A stretch of 64,000 nucleotides of DNA from JBOGIG01 sp050742455 (lineage in GTDB: Bacteria; Actinomycetota; Acidimicrobiia; Acidimicrobiales; JBOGIG01), in assembly GCA_050742455.1 (NCBI GenBank), contig JBOGIG010000004.1:101784-165783 (forward strand), given 5' to 3'. A program made the translations under genes and the position numbers. Positions 36,904 to 46,202 of this stretch are shown in pieces. Numbering within the stretch: the first letter of the stretch is position 1; each line of letters starts with the position of its first letter. The notes below the pieces were generated by a model, which did no database searches, was not told where the DNA came from, and saw nothing but the letters and a program-made list of their open reading frames with translations.

Positions 36904-39462
36904 TCAGTCGACCAGGGCCTCTCCGTACATTTCGGCCCGATCCCGACCGGCGTCCTTGGCCCGGTACACGGCCTGGTCGGCTCTGCGGATCAATTCGTCG
37001 GGGCCGTCGGCATAATCGACGGCCACGGCCACGCCGATGGACACGGTGACCGATACCGGGGCCGCCCCCGCCACCAGGTCAAAGGGGCGGGCAATGACTT
37101 CGCCCAGGCGCTTGGCCAGACCCATGGCATCGCCGGGCGAGCGCACCTGTTCGCACAGGACCAGGAACTCGTCCCCACCAAAGCGCGCCGCCGTATCCGA
37201 CTGACGCAGGCAACGGGTGATTCGTTCCGCCGCCTCGGCCAGCAACGAGTCCCCCACCGAGTGCCCGAAAGCATCATTGACAGCCTTGAATCCGTCCAGG
37301 TCCAAGAACAGCACGCCGACCCTAGTCCCCTGCCGCTTGGCCCGGTCTTGAGCCGCTTCGACCCGAGCGGCAAAGACAGTGCGGTTCACCAATCCGGTCA
37401 GGGGGTCGTGGCTGGCCCGGTAGGAAAGCTCGTCCTGGACCAGCGCCCGCTCCAATGCAACCGCAGCCAGGCGGGTCATGCGGTCCAAGAAGCGCACTTC
37501 GTAATCGGGCGGGGGGTCCTCGTCGGCATTAACCACGACGATGGCCCCCACCGCCTCTTGGGGACCGTCCCGGCCGTCACCGGTCTGTACCGGTAGTGCC
37601 CAGAAGTTCGACCAGCCATAGGCAGTGGCGGCCAGATCACCGGCTGGCAGGGCGTTGCGGACAAAGCCACCCTGGGCGATGGCCTGGGCCGCGCAAGCCG
37701 AGGCCAGGTGATCGGGAATCTTGCCTTGACCGGGAGCCAATGAAGCCGCACGACGCGAGGAACGCCCTGTCAGCGGTTGCTCCTCGGACAAGACGATGGC
37801 ACACACCGAGTTGTACAACTGGCTCTCGACCATCTCCGACAGCTTGAAGAGGACCGCTTCGAGGGCATCTCCAGAAGTGATGCTGCCCATGACTTCGGCC
37901 ACGGCGCCGGACATGTCCCCGTCCCGCTTGGACTCGGTGATGTCCCGGCAGGAAAATGCCACACCGGCCACGTCAGGATCGTCGAGCAGGTTGACGGCCA
38001 AAGATTCGATGTAGCGGGAGGAACCATCGGCATGGCACAGCCTCAACACCTCCCGAACCGACGGCCCGCCCGGAGCTGCGACGATCTGTGCCATCCATCG
38101 GTGGGCAAGATCTCTGTCGTCGGCATTTACGATCTCGATCCAATCTTCACCGACGATCTCGTGGTCCGGCCTGCCAAGAGTCTCGAATACGGCGGGACTG
38201 GCATACTGCACTATGCCGTCGCCCCTCACGATCAGGACCATGTCGTAGAGATTCTCCACCAGCGAGGAAAATCGTCGCTCAGCGAACTGACGGCGGCCTT
38301 CTGCCTCGACTAGGGCCGTGACATCTCTGAGAGTAAAGGTGAGGCCACCAACCGCCGGATCATCAAGCATGTTTACGCCGGCCCCATCGATCAGGCGCCA
38401 CCCCCCGTGGTTGTCGGAAACCCGGAAACTGAAGTTGAGGGCCGCCCCCGGTGTGGCCCGCAGCTGCTCCACCATGTCGGCCAGGTCGGCCAGGTCGTCG
38501 GCATGAACGAAGCGGGCATGGGGGAACCGGTCGATCTCGTCGGGGTTCCAGCCGAACACGGTGGCGGCTGATGGGCTGATATAGGTCGGCCTGCCGCTTT
38601 CATCTACGATGACGATAACGTCGGAAATGTTCTGGACCAGGGCCTTGAACCGCGAGTCCTGGTGGGCCAAGGACTCCTCTATGGCGGCCTGGTCGGAGAT
38701 GTCTCGGATGACCAGGACCACGCCGTCGACAAATGGGTCGTCGGCCAGCAGGGTGCCGGTTATCAGGCACGTTCGCCAGTTGCCATCCTTATCCAGGGCA
38801 CGGCAGCGCAGCGCCCTGGCCCGTCCGGGACGCTCGAAGCACCAGGAGAGTATGTCGTTGACCAACGCAAGGTCGTCGGGATGGACGAAGGACGAGAGAT
38901 CCCGGGTGGTGACGTCGTCAGTCGTCCACCCGAACACCCTCTCGACCGAGGGACTGGAATAGGTCAACTTGGAGTCCCGGCCCAGGACCATGATCACATC
39001 GGAGATGTTCTCCACCAGCGACTGGTTGCGCCCTTCCCGGAGGGTTAGCTCCTCTTGGGTGGTCAGCCGAAGGGTGGCGTCCTCGGCCAGCACGACGATG
39101 ACCGGCTCGGCCCCGCCGGCCAGCACCCCCACGCTGGTCTGTACCGGCAGCCAACTGGCGTCCGGCCGCAAATATCGGACATCCTGGATGAAATGGGTCA
39201 AATCACCCGAAATGAGTTGATCCAACAGGCGCCTATTTTCAGCAATATCATCAGGATGGACCAGATCAATCAAGCCACATCCCAGTAATTGCTCCAAGCT
39301 ATAGCCGACCAGGTGGCAAAAGGCATCGTTGGCCGAGACAATGCGGCCATCGATGCTGGTAGTGGCTACTCCCAGGCTGATGCGGGCAAAAACCACCCCC
39401 AGCATCTCCCCTAAGAAGCCGTCGCCAAGGCCGGACTGGCCCTGGCGGTCGAATTGGCTCAT
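36904..39462 (-). CDS. Multi-PAS, GAF, GGDEF diguanylate cyclase
   Basis: This 852-aa sensor has four PAS domains in series (about 20-135, 145-265, 275-390, 400-515; recurring VxxNISDVIxV and SPSxxxVFGW). A GAF-like domain is at about 525-680 and a C-terminal GGDEF domain at about 690-848. The active site is intact (RFGGDEFLVL) and the inhibitory I-site RQSD lies five residues before GGDEF, so it should make c-di-GMP with product inhibition. There is no transmembrane segment, so it senses cytosolic signals. No EAL domain is present. The 154 bp upstream (39463-39616) are AT-richer than the surroundings and probably contain its promoter. Confidence 0.93.
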   Translation of the reverse strand: MSQFDRQGQSGLGDGFLGEMLGVVFARISLGVATTSIDGRIVSANDAFCHLVGYSLEQLLGCGLIDLVHPDDIAENRRLLDQLISGDLTHFIQDVRYLRPDASWLPVQTSVGVLAGGAEPVIVVLAEDATLRLTTQEELTLREGRNQSLVENISDVIMVLGRDSKLTYSSPSVERVFGWTTDDVTTRDLSSFVHPDDLALVNDILSWCFERPGRARALRCRALDKDGNWRTCLITGTLLADDPFVDGVVLVIRDISDQAAIEESLAHQDSRFKALVQNISDVIVIVDESGRPTYISPSAATVFGWNPDEIDRFPHARFVHADDLADLADMVEQLRATPGAALNFSFRVSDNHGGWRLIDGAGVNMLDDPAVGGLTFTLRDVTALVEAEGRRQFAERRFSSLVENLYDMVLIVRGDGIVQYASPAVFETLGRPDHEIVGEDWIEIVNADDRDLAHRWMAQIVAAPGGPSVREVLRLCHADGSSRYIESLAVNLLDDPDVAGVAFSCRDITESKRDGDMSGAVAEVMGSITSGDALEAVLFKLSEMVESQLYNSVCAIVLSEEQPLTGRSSRRAASLAPGQGKIPDHLASACAAQAIAQGGFVRNALPAGDLAATAYGWSNFWALPVQTGDGRDGPQEAVGAIVVVNADEDPPPDYEVRFLDRMTRLAAVALERALVQDELSYRASHDPLTGLVNRTVFAARVEAAQDRAKRQGTRVGVLFLDLDGFKAVNDAFGHSVGDSLLAEAAERITRCLRQSDTAARFGGDEFLVLCEQVRSPGDAMGLAKRLGEVIARPFDLVAGAAPVSVTVSIGVAVAVDYADGPDELIRRADQAVYRAKDAGRDRAEMYGEALVD

Positions 39463-39616
39463 CTTTGATATCCCCGATACTCCGCCAAATGGCGCCTATC
39501 GCCCCGTTCAGATATTTCGACGCGATGGGACAAGTGACCTTTCAATTGTGGCCAGGACACTCTGCACTCATACATGCAACCACACAAGATCCTCAGGTCA
39601 AACGATCAGGCATGTC

Positions 39617-40669
39617 TTAGCTTCGACCCGAATGCTCCGATACTTGAACCGCCCGAGTCATTAGAACACAGTCGTCGCCCGCTGTCGTACCGGCCGCCAT
39701 CCCCGACCGGTGGAAACCCCGTCCGATCAGGAACTTCTCCATTCGGGTGCCACCCTGGACCAGCGCCGTGACGACAACCGAATCAGACGGGGACCTCGCT
39801 CGCGAACCACAGCGCGCTGCCCAGGCCTCCACTTCGACCAACAGGGCCGATCCGATGCCCTGGCCCAGTCGGTCGGGGCTGACAATCAGGTGCTCCAAAT
39901 GCAGGCCCCAATGACCCCACTGGGTCCGCGCCACCCCGACGAGGCTCTTTTCCCTGCGGGCCATGAATGTGTACGAGGACACAAGGCTGGTCTCGGGTGG
40001 AACTGCCCCCGCTACCTGACCCGGGGCCGGGCCGGGCCAGGTGGGGGTCCCCGCAATCCGAGCCGTCGCCTCGACCCAGTCCGTGACGCCGGGATCGGGC
40101 CGGACGGCGCCTGTTAGCTCCAACTCCAGGCCACCGCGGGCCCGGACTACGGGCGGGGCCAGGGCAAAGTCAGCGACGCTGGTCCACACGCGGTCGGCGC
40201 CAAGCCGGAGCAGATGGACCGTCTCGATCACCACCGTTGTCCTATAGCCATCCAGCGCAGTCAGGATCCCGGGGATCCGATCCGGTGCGACCTGGTCGGC
40301 GATCGTGACGTGGGGGACAAATGCTCGGGAATCCGGACGGTACAGGGGTCCGGCCAGCAGGGCCTGGCGCAGCCGGCCCAGGGCGGAAGGAGCGACCTCG
40401 GTGGAGGCTAGGGACTCGGAAACGGCCAGGTAAACGACCGGATTGTCGGGCCAGAAGGTGGACACCGGGCCCAGTTCCAGGGGAGGCAGCACCGTGGAGG
40501 CCGCCACATGGGCGATGTCCTCGATGGCCAGATCGAACTGGTCGGGCGAGACGTTGACGGGGGGAACCAACGTTATGTGGGGCGGGATGCGGTCCAGGGA
40601 TGGGGCACTCAGGGACCGACGCAGCCCGTTGACTTCGTCGGACACGGGCCGGGGCAGGACGAGGGCCAC
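39617..40669 (-). CDS. 2H phosphoesterase (2'-5' RNA ligase-like) fused to GNAT acetyltransferase
   Basis: This 350-aa two-domain protein has an N-terminal half (about 1-165) with both catalytic motifs of the 2H phosphoesterase superfamily, HITLVPP and HVTIADQ (H-x-T each). The C-terminal half (about 185-340) is a GNAT fold with LEHLIVSPDRLGQGIGSALL, the acetyl-CoA pyrophosphate loop. The likely activities are cyclic phosphodiester cleavage and N-acetylation; the substrates are unknown. The GTG start at 40669 is uncertain because the open frame continues upstream into an 18-bp repeat array. It follows atpC on the same strand by 93 bp. Confidence 0.8.
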   Translation of the reverse strand: MALVLPRPVSDEVNGLRRSLSAPSLDRIPPHITLVPPVNVSPDQFDLAIEDIAHVAASTVLPPLELGPVSTFWPDNPVVYLAVSESLASTEVAPSALGRLRQALLAGPLYRPDSRAFVPHVTIADQVAPDRIPGILTALDGYRTTVVIETVHLLRLGADRVWTSVADFALAPPVVRARGGLELELTGAVRPDPGVTDWVEATARIAGTPTWPGPAPGQVAGAVPPETSLVSSYTFMARREKSLVGVARTQWGHWGLHLEHLIVSPDRLGQGIGSALLVEVEAWAARCGSRARSPSDSVVVTALVQGGTRMEKFLIGRGFHRSGMAAGTTAGDDCVLMTRAVQVSEHSGRS

Positions 40670-40704
40670 GCCCAGGCGTACCCGGGCCGTCAGTTCACCT
40701 CTGC

Positions 40705-40776
40705 CAGATCAGACCGACGCGGCAGATCAGACCGGCGAGTCAGATCAGATCGGCGAGTCAGATCAGACCGACGAGG
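40705..40776. repeat. 18-bp tandem repeat, 4 copies, at the atpC 3' end
   Basis: Units begin at 40705, 40723, 40741 and 40759, with consensus cagatcagaccgrcgagt. The atpC stop lies inside the fourth unit, so the array appears to be outward duplication of the gene end. It fills most of the space before the 2H-GNAT gene. Confidence 0.95.
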
Positions 40777-41161
40777 CGGCATCGATGCGGGCCTGGGCCC
40801 GAGCTCGGGCCTGTTCGATCTCCTCTTCCTCGCCCTCCACCTCGGGCGATGCGTCCAACGCCGTCATCCGGGCCCGGGCCCGGCCGACGTCGATCTCGCC
40901 GGACAGCTCGGCCACTTCGGCCATGACCGCCAGGCGACCTGCGTCCATGCGGACGAACCCACCATGCACGGCAGCGCGCTCCTCGGATCCATCCTCCTTG
41001 ATGAACCGCACCACGCTTGGGACCAATTGGGCAACGAAGGGGGCATGGTTGGCCAAAAAGGCCGACTCCCCCTCCACGGTGCGAAGAGCGACCATCTCGG
41101 TTTCGCCTTCGAAAAGCACACGCTCAGGAGTCACCAGCTCGGAGGCAAAGGTGGCCGCCAT
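40763..41161 (-). CDS. atpC: ATP synthase F1 subunit epsilon
   Basis: This 132-aa subunit has the N-terminal beta-sandwich (FASELVTPERVLFEGE, VEGESAFLANHAPF, GGFVRMDAGRLAVMAE) and the C-terminal helical hairpin with Arg/Ala-rich ARARAQARIDAA. It links rotor to catalytic head and can inhibit ATP hydrolysis. It overlaps the atpD stop by 1 bp (TGATG). The acidic linker EVEGEEEEIEQ before the last helix is unusual in length. Confidence 0.93.
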   Translation of the reverse strand: MAATFASELVTPERVLFEGETEMVALRTVEGESAFLANHAPFVAQLVPSVVRFIKEDGSEERAAVHGGFVRMDAGRLAVMAEVAELSGEIDVGRARARMTALDASPEVEGEEEEIEQARARAQARIDAASSV

Positions 41162-42600
41162 CAGCTGTCCCGCTGCATCTTCTCGTACTTCTCTCGCACC
41201 GAGTCCACCCCTCCAACGTTGAGGAAGGCCTGCTCGGGGATGTCGTCAAGCTCACCGTCGACGATGGCGGCGAAGGAGTTGATGGTCTCCTCCACCGGCA
41301 CGTAGATGCCCTTCAGGCCGGTGAACACCTCGCCGACAAAGAAGGGCTGGGACAAGAAGCGCTGGATCTTGCGGGCCCGGTCCACCGCTGTGCGGTCATC
41401 CTCGCTGAGCTCATCCAGGCCCAGGATGGCAATGATGTCCTGGAGCTCGCGAGCCCGCTGGAGAACCTCCTGGACCCGACGAGCCACGCTGTAGTGACGT
41501 TCGCCCACGATCTCGGGGGTGAGGATGTTGGACGTGGAGCTCAAAGGATCAACTGCGGGATAGATACCCAGCGACGCGATCTGGCGGGACAGCTCAGTGG
41601 TGGCGTCGAGGTGGGTAAAGGTGGTGAAAGGTGCAGGGTCGGTGTAGTCGTCGGCGGGCACGTACACGGCCTGGACCGAGGTGATAGAACGACCCCGGGT
41701 CGAAGTGATCCTCTCTTGAAGCTCACCCATCTCGTCGGCCAGCGTGGGCTGGTACCCCACCGCCGACGGCATCCGGCCGAGCAGGGTGGATACCTCGGAA
41801 CCGGCCTGGACGAAGCGGAAGATGTTGTCCACGAACAACAACACGTCCTGATTTTTAACATCTCGGAAGTACTCGGCCATGGTCAGAGCCGACAGGGCGA
41901 CCCGCAGGCGCACCCCGGGGGGCTCGTCCATCTGCCCGAAGACCAAGGCAGCCTTCTCGATTACGCCCGACTCCTGCATCTCGATCCACAGGTCGGTTCC
42001 CTCCCGGGTTCGCTCGCCCACACCGGCGAAGACGGACACACCTCCGTGCTGGGTAGCCACCCGGTTGATCATCTCCAGGATGAGAACCGTCTTGCCCACC
42101 CCGGCTCCACCGAACAGACCGATCTTGCCGCCTTGGACGTAAGGCTCAAGCAGGTCGATGACCTTGATTCCGGTTTCGAACATCTGAGCCCTCGGCTCCA
42201 AGGTGTCGAAGTCGGGGGCGGGGCGGTGGATCTCCCAGCGCTCGGCAACCTCGCCGATGTCATCGGTGTCCAGCGGTGCCCCAAGCACGTTGAAGACGTG
42301 ACCCAGCACCACGTCGCCAACGGGGACAGTGATGCCCGACCCGGTATTGCGCACCGGGGCGCCCCGGGTCAGCCCGTCGGTGGCCCTCAGGCAGATGCAG
42401 CGCACGCGACCCTCCCCGACCTGCTGGGCCACCTCGGCAGTGACCGTCAGCGTGGTTCCCTCCAGCTCGATGTCCATCTCCACCGCGGTGTTGATATCGG
42501 GTAGAGCGTGGGGCGGGAACTCGACGTCGACGACCGGTCCGGCGATGGCCACGACCCTTCCGTCGGCCCTTGTCCTTGTTGGCTCAGCAGTGGTTGTCAT
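41161..42600 (-). CDS. atpD: ATP synthase F1 subunit beta
   Basis: This 479-aa catalytic subunit shows GRVVAIAGPVVDVEF, P-loop GGAGVGKTVLI, the catalytic Glu region GVGERTREG, the Walker B-like DVLLFVDNIFRF, and the DELSEED-equivalent LDELSEDDRTAV. It synthesises ATP at the alpha/beta interfaces. It follows atpG by 46 bp and is coupled to atpC. Confidence 0.98.
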   Translation of the reverse strand: MTTTAEPTRTRADGRVVAIAGPVVDVEFPPHALPDINTAVEMDIELEGTTLTVTAEVAQQVGEGRVRCICLRATDGLTRGAPVRNTGSGITVPVGDVVLGHVFNVLGAPLDTDDIGEVAERWEIHRPAPDFDTLEPRAQMFETGIKVIDLLEPYVQGGKIGLFGGAGVGKTVLILEMINRVATQHGGVSVFAGVGERTREGTDLWIEMQESGVIEKAALVFGQMDEPPGVRLRVALSALTMAEYFRDVKNQDVLLFVDNIFRFVQAGSEVSTLLGRMPSAVGYQPTLADEMGELQERITSTRGRSITSVQAVYVPADDYTDPAPFTTFTHLDATTELSRQIASLGIYPAVDPLSSTSNILTPEIVGERHYSVARRVQEVLQRARELQDIIAILGLDELSEDDRTAVDRARKIQRFLSQPFFVGEVFTGLKGIYVPVEETINSFAAIVDGELDDIPEQAFLNVGGVDSVREKYEKMQRDS

Positions 42601-42646
42601 CGGCCCTTGTTCTTTCTTGGTCTGGCATCTTGGTTGCTGGGTCTCA

Positions 42647-43633
42647 TCAATGTCCGGCCTCGGCGCCCTGCAGCGCCTCGGCCCCCCCGACGATCTCCAT
42701 TATCTCGGTGGTGATCGCTTCTTGCCGTGCCCGGTTCATCACCCGGGCCAGGGTCTTGATCAGGTCTTCGGCATTCTCGGTGGCGGCCGCCATGGCTCGT
42801 TGACGGGCTGTCAGCTCGCTGGACGCAGCCTCCAGTAGTGCCCCGAAGACGGCGGCAGCGGCGTAGCTCGGAACCAGGGCGGCGAGCATCTCGGACGAGT
42901 CAGGCTCGAACTCGGTGTATCCGGCCTTGTCCGTGCCGGACGAGCCCGCCACGTCGGAAGCGTCGGCGGCGACCCGAGCGACACCTCCCTCGGCACCACT
43001 CGGGGGCGTCTTACTGGCCACACCCCCGTCATGGCCGGCTCCCCCTTCGGGCAGCGGAAGGACCTGGCGCACCTGGACAACCTGGGTTCCCGACGAGACA
43101 AAACGGGTGGAGACCACCATTACCTGGTCCACCTCCTCGGCCAGAAACGGCGCCACCACGGCGTCGGCCACGGCCCGGGCGTCTTCGAAACTCGGCTTCT
43201 CCGAAAACCCCGAAAAGGACTGGGCCATCTCCTGGCCTCGGAAGCGAAAGTACGCCTGGGCCTTGCGTCCCACTGTCACTACCCGGTACTCGGTGCCGCC
43301 CTGGCGCCCGGCCCGTATCAGGCGCTCAGTAGTACGCAACACGGCGGAGTTGTACCCACCACACAGGCCGCGGTCGGCCACGGCGGCCAGGACCAGGACT
43401 CGCTGGGGATTTTCCGGCACCCCCATGAGGCGACCGGGGCCTGTGGGTGAGTCTGCCGCCACGTCGGCCAGGACCTCAGCAATCGCCTCCTGGTAGGGGG
43501 CAGCGGCCCGGACGCGGCCCTGGGACCGCACGAGCTGGGAGGCGGCTATGAGTTCCATGGCCCTGGTGATCTTCTTGGTCGATTGGATACTGCGGATACG
43601 CCTGCGCAGCACTCGCTCCTGGCTACCGGCCAC
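42647..43633 (-). CDS. atpG: ATP synthase F1 subunit gamma
   Basis: This 328-aa rotor shaft shows the N-terminal RRIRSIQSTKKITRAMELIAAS, DRGLCGGYNS, and the C-terminal helix with ARQRAMAAATENAEDLI and NRARQEAITTEIMEI. A Gly/Ala/Ser/Asp-rich insert of about 45 residues (about 200-245) between the Rossmann-like part and the C-terminal helix makes it longer than typical gamma of about 290-305 aa. It lies 3 bp after atpA. Confidence 0.96.
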   Translation of the reverse strand: MAGSQERVLRRRIRSIQSTKKITRAMELIAASQLVRSQGRVRAAAPYQEAIAEVLADVAADSPTGPGRLMGVPENPQRVLVLAAVADRGLCGGYNSAVLRTTERLIRAGRQGGTEYRVVTVGRKAQAYFRFRGQEMAQSFSGFSEKPSFEDARAVADAVVAPFLAEEVDQVMVVSTRFVSSGTQVVQVRQVLPLPEGGAGHDGGVASKTPPSGAEGGVARVAADASDVAGSSGTDKAGYTEFEPDSSEMLAALVPSYAAAAVFGALLEAASSELTARQRAMAAATENAEDLIKTLARVMNRARQEAITTEIMEIVGGAEALQGAEAGH

Positions 43634-43636
43634 GGC

Positions 43637-45160
43637 CTATAAGTCCTGTCCCCGGTCGAAGCCTTCCTTGAACTTGTCAATGGCCTTGGCCAGCTCCGCC
43701 TCGTCCCCCAGGTTGCCCGTGGTGCGAATCTGCTCCAGAAGTTGGGGGTGGCTGGAATGCAGGAACTCCGTAAGCTCGGCCTCGAAGCGCCGGACCTGTC
43801 CCACCGGAACATCGTCGGTGTATCCGTTGGTTCCGGCGAAGATCACCACCACCTGCTCCTCGACGGCGACCGGGGCGTTCTGGCCCTGCTTGAGCAGCTC
43901 CGTCAGGCGGTAGCCCCGATCAAGCTGGGCCTGGGAGATCTTGTCCAGCTCCGAGCCGAACGTGGCAAACGCCTCCAGCTCCCGGAACTGGGCCAGATCG
44001 AGCTTGAGCGTGCCCGACACCGACCGCATGGCTTTGATCTGAGCAGCTCCACCCACCCGGGACACAGAAATGCCGACGTTGATGGCTGGGCGCACGCCGG
44101 CATAGAACAGTTCCGACTCCAGATACACCTGACCGTCGGTGATCGAGATCACGTTGGTCGGGATGTAGGCCGACACGTCCCCAGCCTTGGTCTCAATGAT
44201 CGGCAGAGCGGTGAGCGATCCACCTCCCCGGGCATCGGACAGCTTGGCGGCCCGTTCCAACAACCGGCTGTGCAGGTAGAACACGTCACCCGGGTAGGCC
44301 TCGCGACCGGGGGGACGGCGAAGCAACAGGGACAACTGGCGGTAGGCCTCGGCCTGCTTGGACAGGTCGTCGTAAACGATCAGGCAGTGCTCGCCGTTCT
44401 CCATCCAGTGCTGGCCCATTGCGCAACCTGCATAGGGGGCCAGGTACTTGAACGGTGCGGCATCCGATGCCGGGGCGGCCACCACCACGGTGTAGTCCAG
44501 GGCCCCGTGCTGGGCCAGAGTGGCTACCGTCTGGGCCACCGATGAACCCTTCTGGCCGATGGCCACATATACGCACTTCACCCCCAGCCCCTTCTGGTTG
44601 ATGATGGTGTCCACGGCGACCGTGGTCTTGCCCGTCTTGCGGTCGCCGATGATCAGCTCCCGCTGGCCTCGCCCGATCGGGGTCATGGAGTCAATGGCCT
44701 TGATGCCGGTCTGGAGGGGTTCGGACACAGGCTGGCGGTCCACGATGCCGGGCGCCTGGACCTCTAAGCGCCGGAGCTGGGCATCGGCGATGGGGCCCTT
44801 GCCGTCGATCGGTTCGCCCAAGGCATTGACGGTGCGGCCCAACAGCGAGTCCCCTACCGGTACCGACAGGATCCGTCCGGTGGCTCGAACCGACTGCTCC
44901 TCCGACAGGTGCTCGTCACTACCCAGGATGACGGCGCCGATGGTGTCCTCATCCAGGTTGAGGGCCAAACCAAGTGTTCCGTCCTCGAACTCCAAGAGCT
45001 CGTTGACAGCGGCATTGGGCAGGCCCGAGACCCGGGCTATACCATCGCCCACCACCAGGATCCGGCCCACCTGCTCGGTGGAGACCTCGGGCGTATAGTC
45101 CGAGACGTGACGGCGAAGGGCAGCCGATATCTCGTCAGCGCTGATAGTCAGTTCGGCCAT
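43637..45160 (-). CDS. atpA: ATP synthase F1 subunit alpha
   Basis: This 507-aa non-catalytic nucleotide-binding subunit shows GDGIARVSGLPNA, the P-loop GDRKTGKTTVA, YVAIGQKGSSVAQ, DDLSKQAEAYRQLSLLLRRPPGREAYPGDVFYLHSRLLERAAK and the C-terminal Gln/Leu-rich bundle. ATG 45160 immediately follows the atpH stop (TAA ATG). Confidence 0.98.
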   Translation of the reverse strand: MAELTISADEISAALRRHVSDYTPEVSTEQVGRILVVGDGIARVSGLPNAAVNELLEFEDGTLGLALNLDEDTIGAVILGSDEHLSEEQSVRATGRILSVPVGDSLLGRTVNALGEPIDGKGPIADAQLRRLEVQAPGIVDRQPVSEPLQTGIKAIDSMTPIGRGQRELIIGDRKTGKTTVAVDTIINQKGLGVKCVYVAIGQKGSSVAQTVATLAQHGALDYTVVVAAPASDAAPFKYLAPYAGCAMGQHWMENGEHCLIVYDDLSKQAEAYRQLSLLLRRPPGREAYPGDVFYLHSRLLERAAKLSDARGGGSLTALPIIETKAGDVSAYIPTNVISITDGQVYLESELFYAGVRPAINVGISVSRVGGAAQIKAMRSVSGTLKLDLAQFRELEAFATFGSELDKISQAQLDRGYRLTELLKQGQNAPVAVEEQVVVIFAGTNGYTDDVPVGQVRRFEAELTEFLHSSHPQLLEQIRTTGNLGDEAELAKAIDKFKEGFDRGQDL

Positions 45161-46165
45161 TTAATTGGGTTCCTTTGCTTTGCCGGTCGCCCCTTCGGGG
45201 CCCAAAAGATGTTCTCGCAACTGATCGAGGCGGTGGCGGGCGCTGGCATCGATAACCACGTCTCCGACCTCGACCACAACTCCCCCGAGCAGCGCTGGGT
45301 CGATGGTGACCTGGAGTTCGGTGGGCAGGCCCGACAGGAGTTGCAGGGCCGCTGCCAGGCTGGACCGCTCCTCCGGTCCGATCTCTTCGGCCGCCTGGAC
45401 CCTGGCCACCCTCCAGCCCCGAGCCTCGGCCACCTGTTCGGCCAGGAAGTCAAGGGACCCGACTACATCGCGGGCCCGACTCCTCAGGGCCTCGCATACC
45501 AATGCCAGCGTGGCATCGGCGACCTTGCCGGCCAGGAGACCCCGGACCAGATCCTGGCGGTCGGCCAGAGATCGGCCCGTCTCCGACAGCGCTTGGCACA
45601 GGGAAGCATCAGCCTCGACGATCCGAGCGAAGCGAAATAGCTCGTCCTCCACTTCGTCGAGCTGGGACTTGTGAGGCAGGGCCTCCAATACCGCGGCGGC
45701 GTAGCCGGCCATCATGGCCCGGGCCATCGACCGGCCCGGTGATCTCTCGTCGAGCCCATGACCGGTCTCGGCCATGTGCCGAGCCAGCTCGGCCACCCCG
45801 TGGATGGACTCCCCGAAGGAGCCCGGCCTTTCCCGAGACACGATACGCACCAACAGGCGCAATCCAGACGCCGAGATCTTGGCGGCGAAAAGATCCTCGA
45901 CCACCGAGCGTCGGCTGGCACCCGTAAGTGAATTGTCCCCCAGCCCCGTTGCCAGACCGTCGCTGGTGGTCCACAGGTGGGCCAGGTGGGCCAGCTCGTC
46001 GGCCAACTCGGACAGGGAGCCGACCTCTGGTTCGGTCAGGTCGCCACCGGGCGCCGATGACCCAGACCCTGTCGATGGACCAGACCCCGTCGATGGCCCA
46101 GATCCCAAAGGCGAACCTACCCCGTCCATTACGGCGGTGGCGTATCCGGCCAAGTCCGGGTTCAC
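45161..46165 (-). CDS. atpH: ATP synthase F1 subunit delta, doubled N-terminal domain
   Basis: This 334-aa protein comes from GTG 46165 (MNPDLAGYATAVM). Normal delta/OSCP is about 180 aa. Here two copies of the N-terminal helical domain can be aligned: GYATAVMDG, then ELADELAHLAHL and RRSVVEDLFAAKI, against GYAAAVLEA, then EVEDELFRFARI and RQDLVRGLLAGKV. One C-terminal domain follows (TELQVTIDPALLGGVVVEVGDVVID). Streptomyces and mycobacterial delta proteins also carry this duplication, so it supports an actinobacterial origin. A GSGPST repeat insert (18-bp units, 46062-46097) sits in the first copy. An ATG at 46279 would overlap atpF by 77 bp and is not favoured. Confidence 0.88.
   Translation of the reverse strand: MNPDLAGYATAVMDGVGSPLGSGPSTGSGPSTGSGSSAPGGDLTEPEVGSLSELADELAHLAHLWTTSDGLATGLGDNSLTGASRRSVVEDLFAAKISASGLRLLVRIVSRERPGSFGESIHGVAELARHMAETGHGLDERSPGRSMARAMMAGYAAAVLEALPHKSQLDEVEDELFRFARIVEADASLCQALSETGRSLADRQDLVRGLLAGKVADATLALVCEALRSRARDVVGSLDFLAEQVAEARGWRVARVQAAEEIGPEERSSLAAALQLLSGLPTELQVTIDPALLGGVVVEVGDVVIDASARHRLDQLREHLLGPEGATGKAKEPN
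46062..46097. repeat. 18-bp tandem repeat in atpH
   Basis: Two units, 46062-46079 and 46080-46097, differ at two positions, with a diverged third copy after them. They encode the GSGPSTGSGPST loop of AtpH. Confidence 0.88.
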
Positions 46166-46202
46166 TGCCGGCTCATCGAGATCGGGCGCAAGCCTGGCAA
46201 GG

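Noticed and set aside
41017..42504. Long plus-strand open frame opposite atpD
   Set aside because: It is the antisense shadow of a clearly conserved gene; GC-rich coding sequence often leaves long open antisense frames. No motif was recognised in it.
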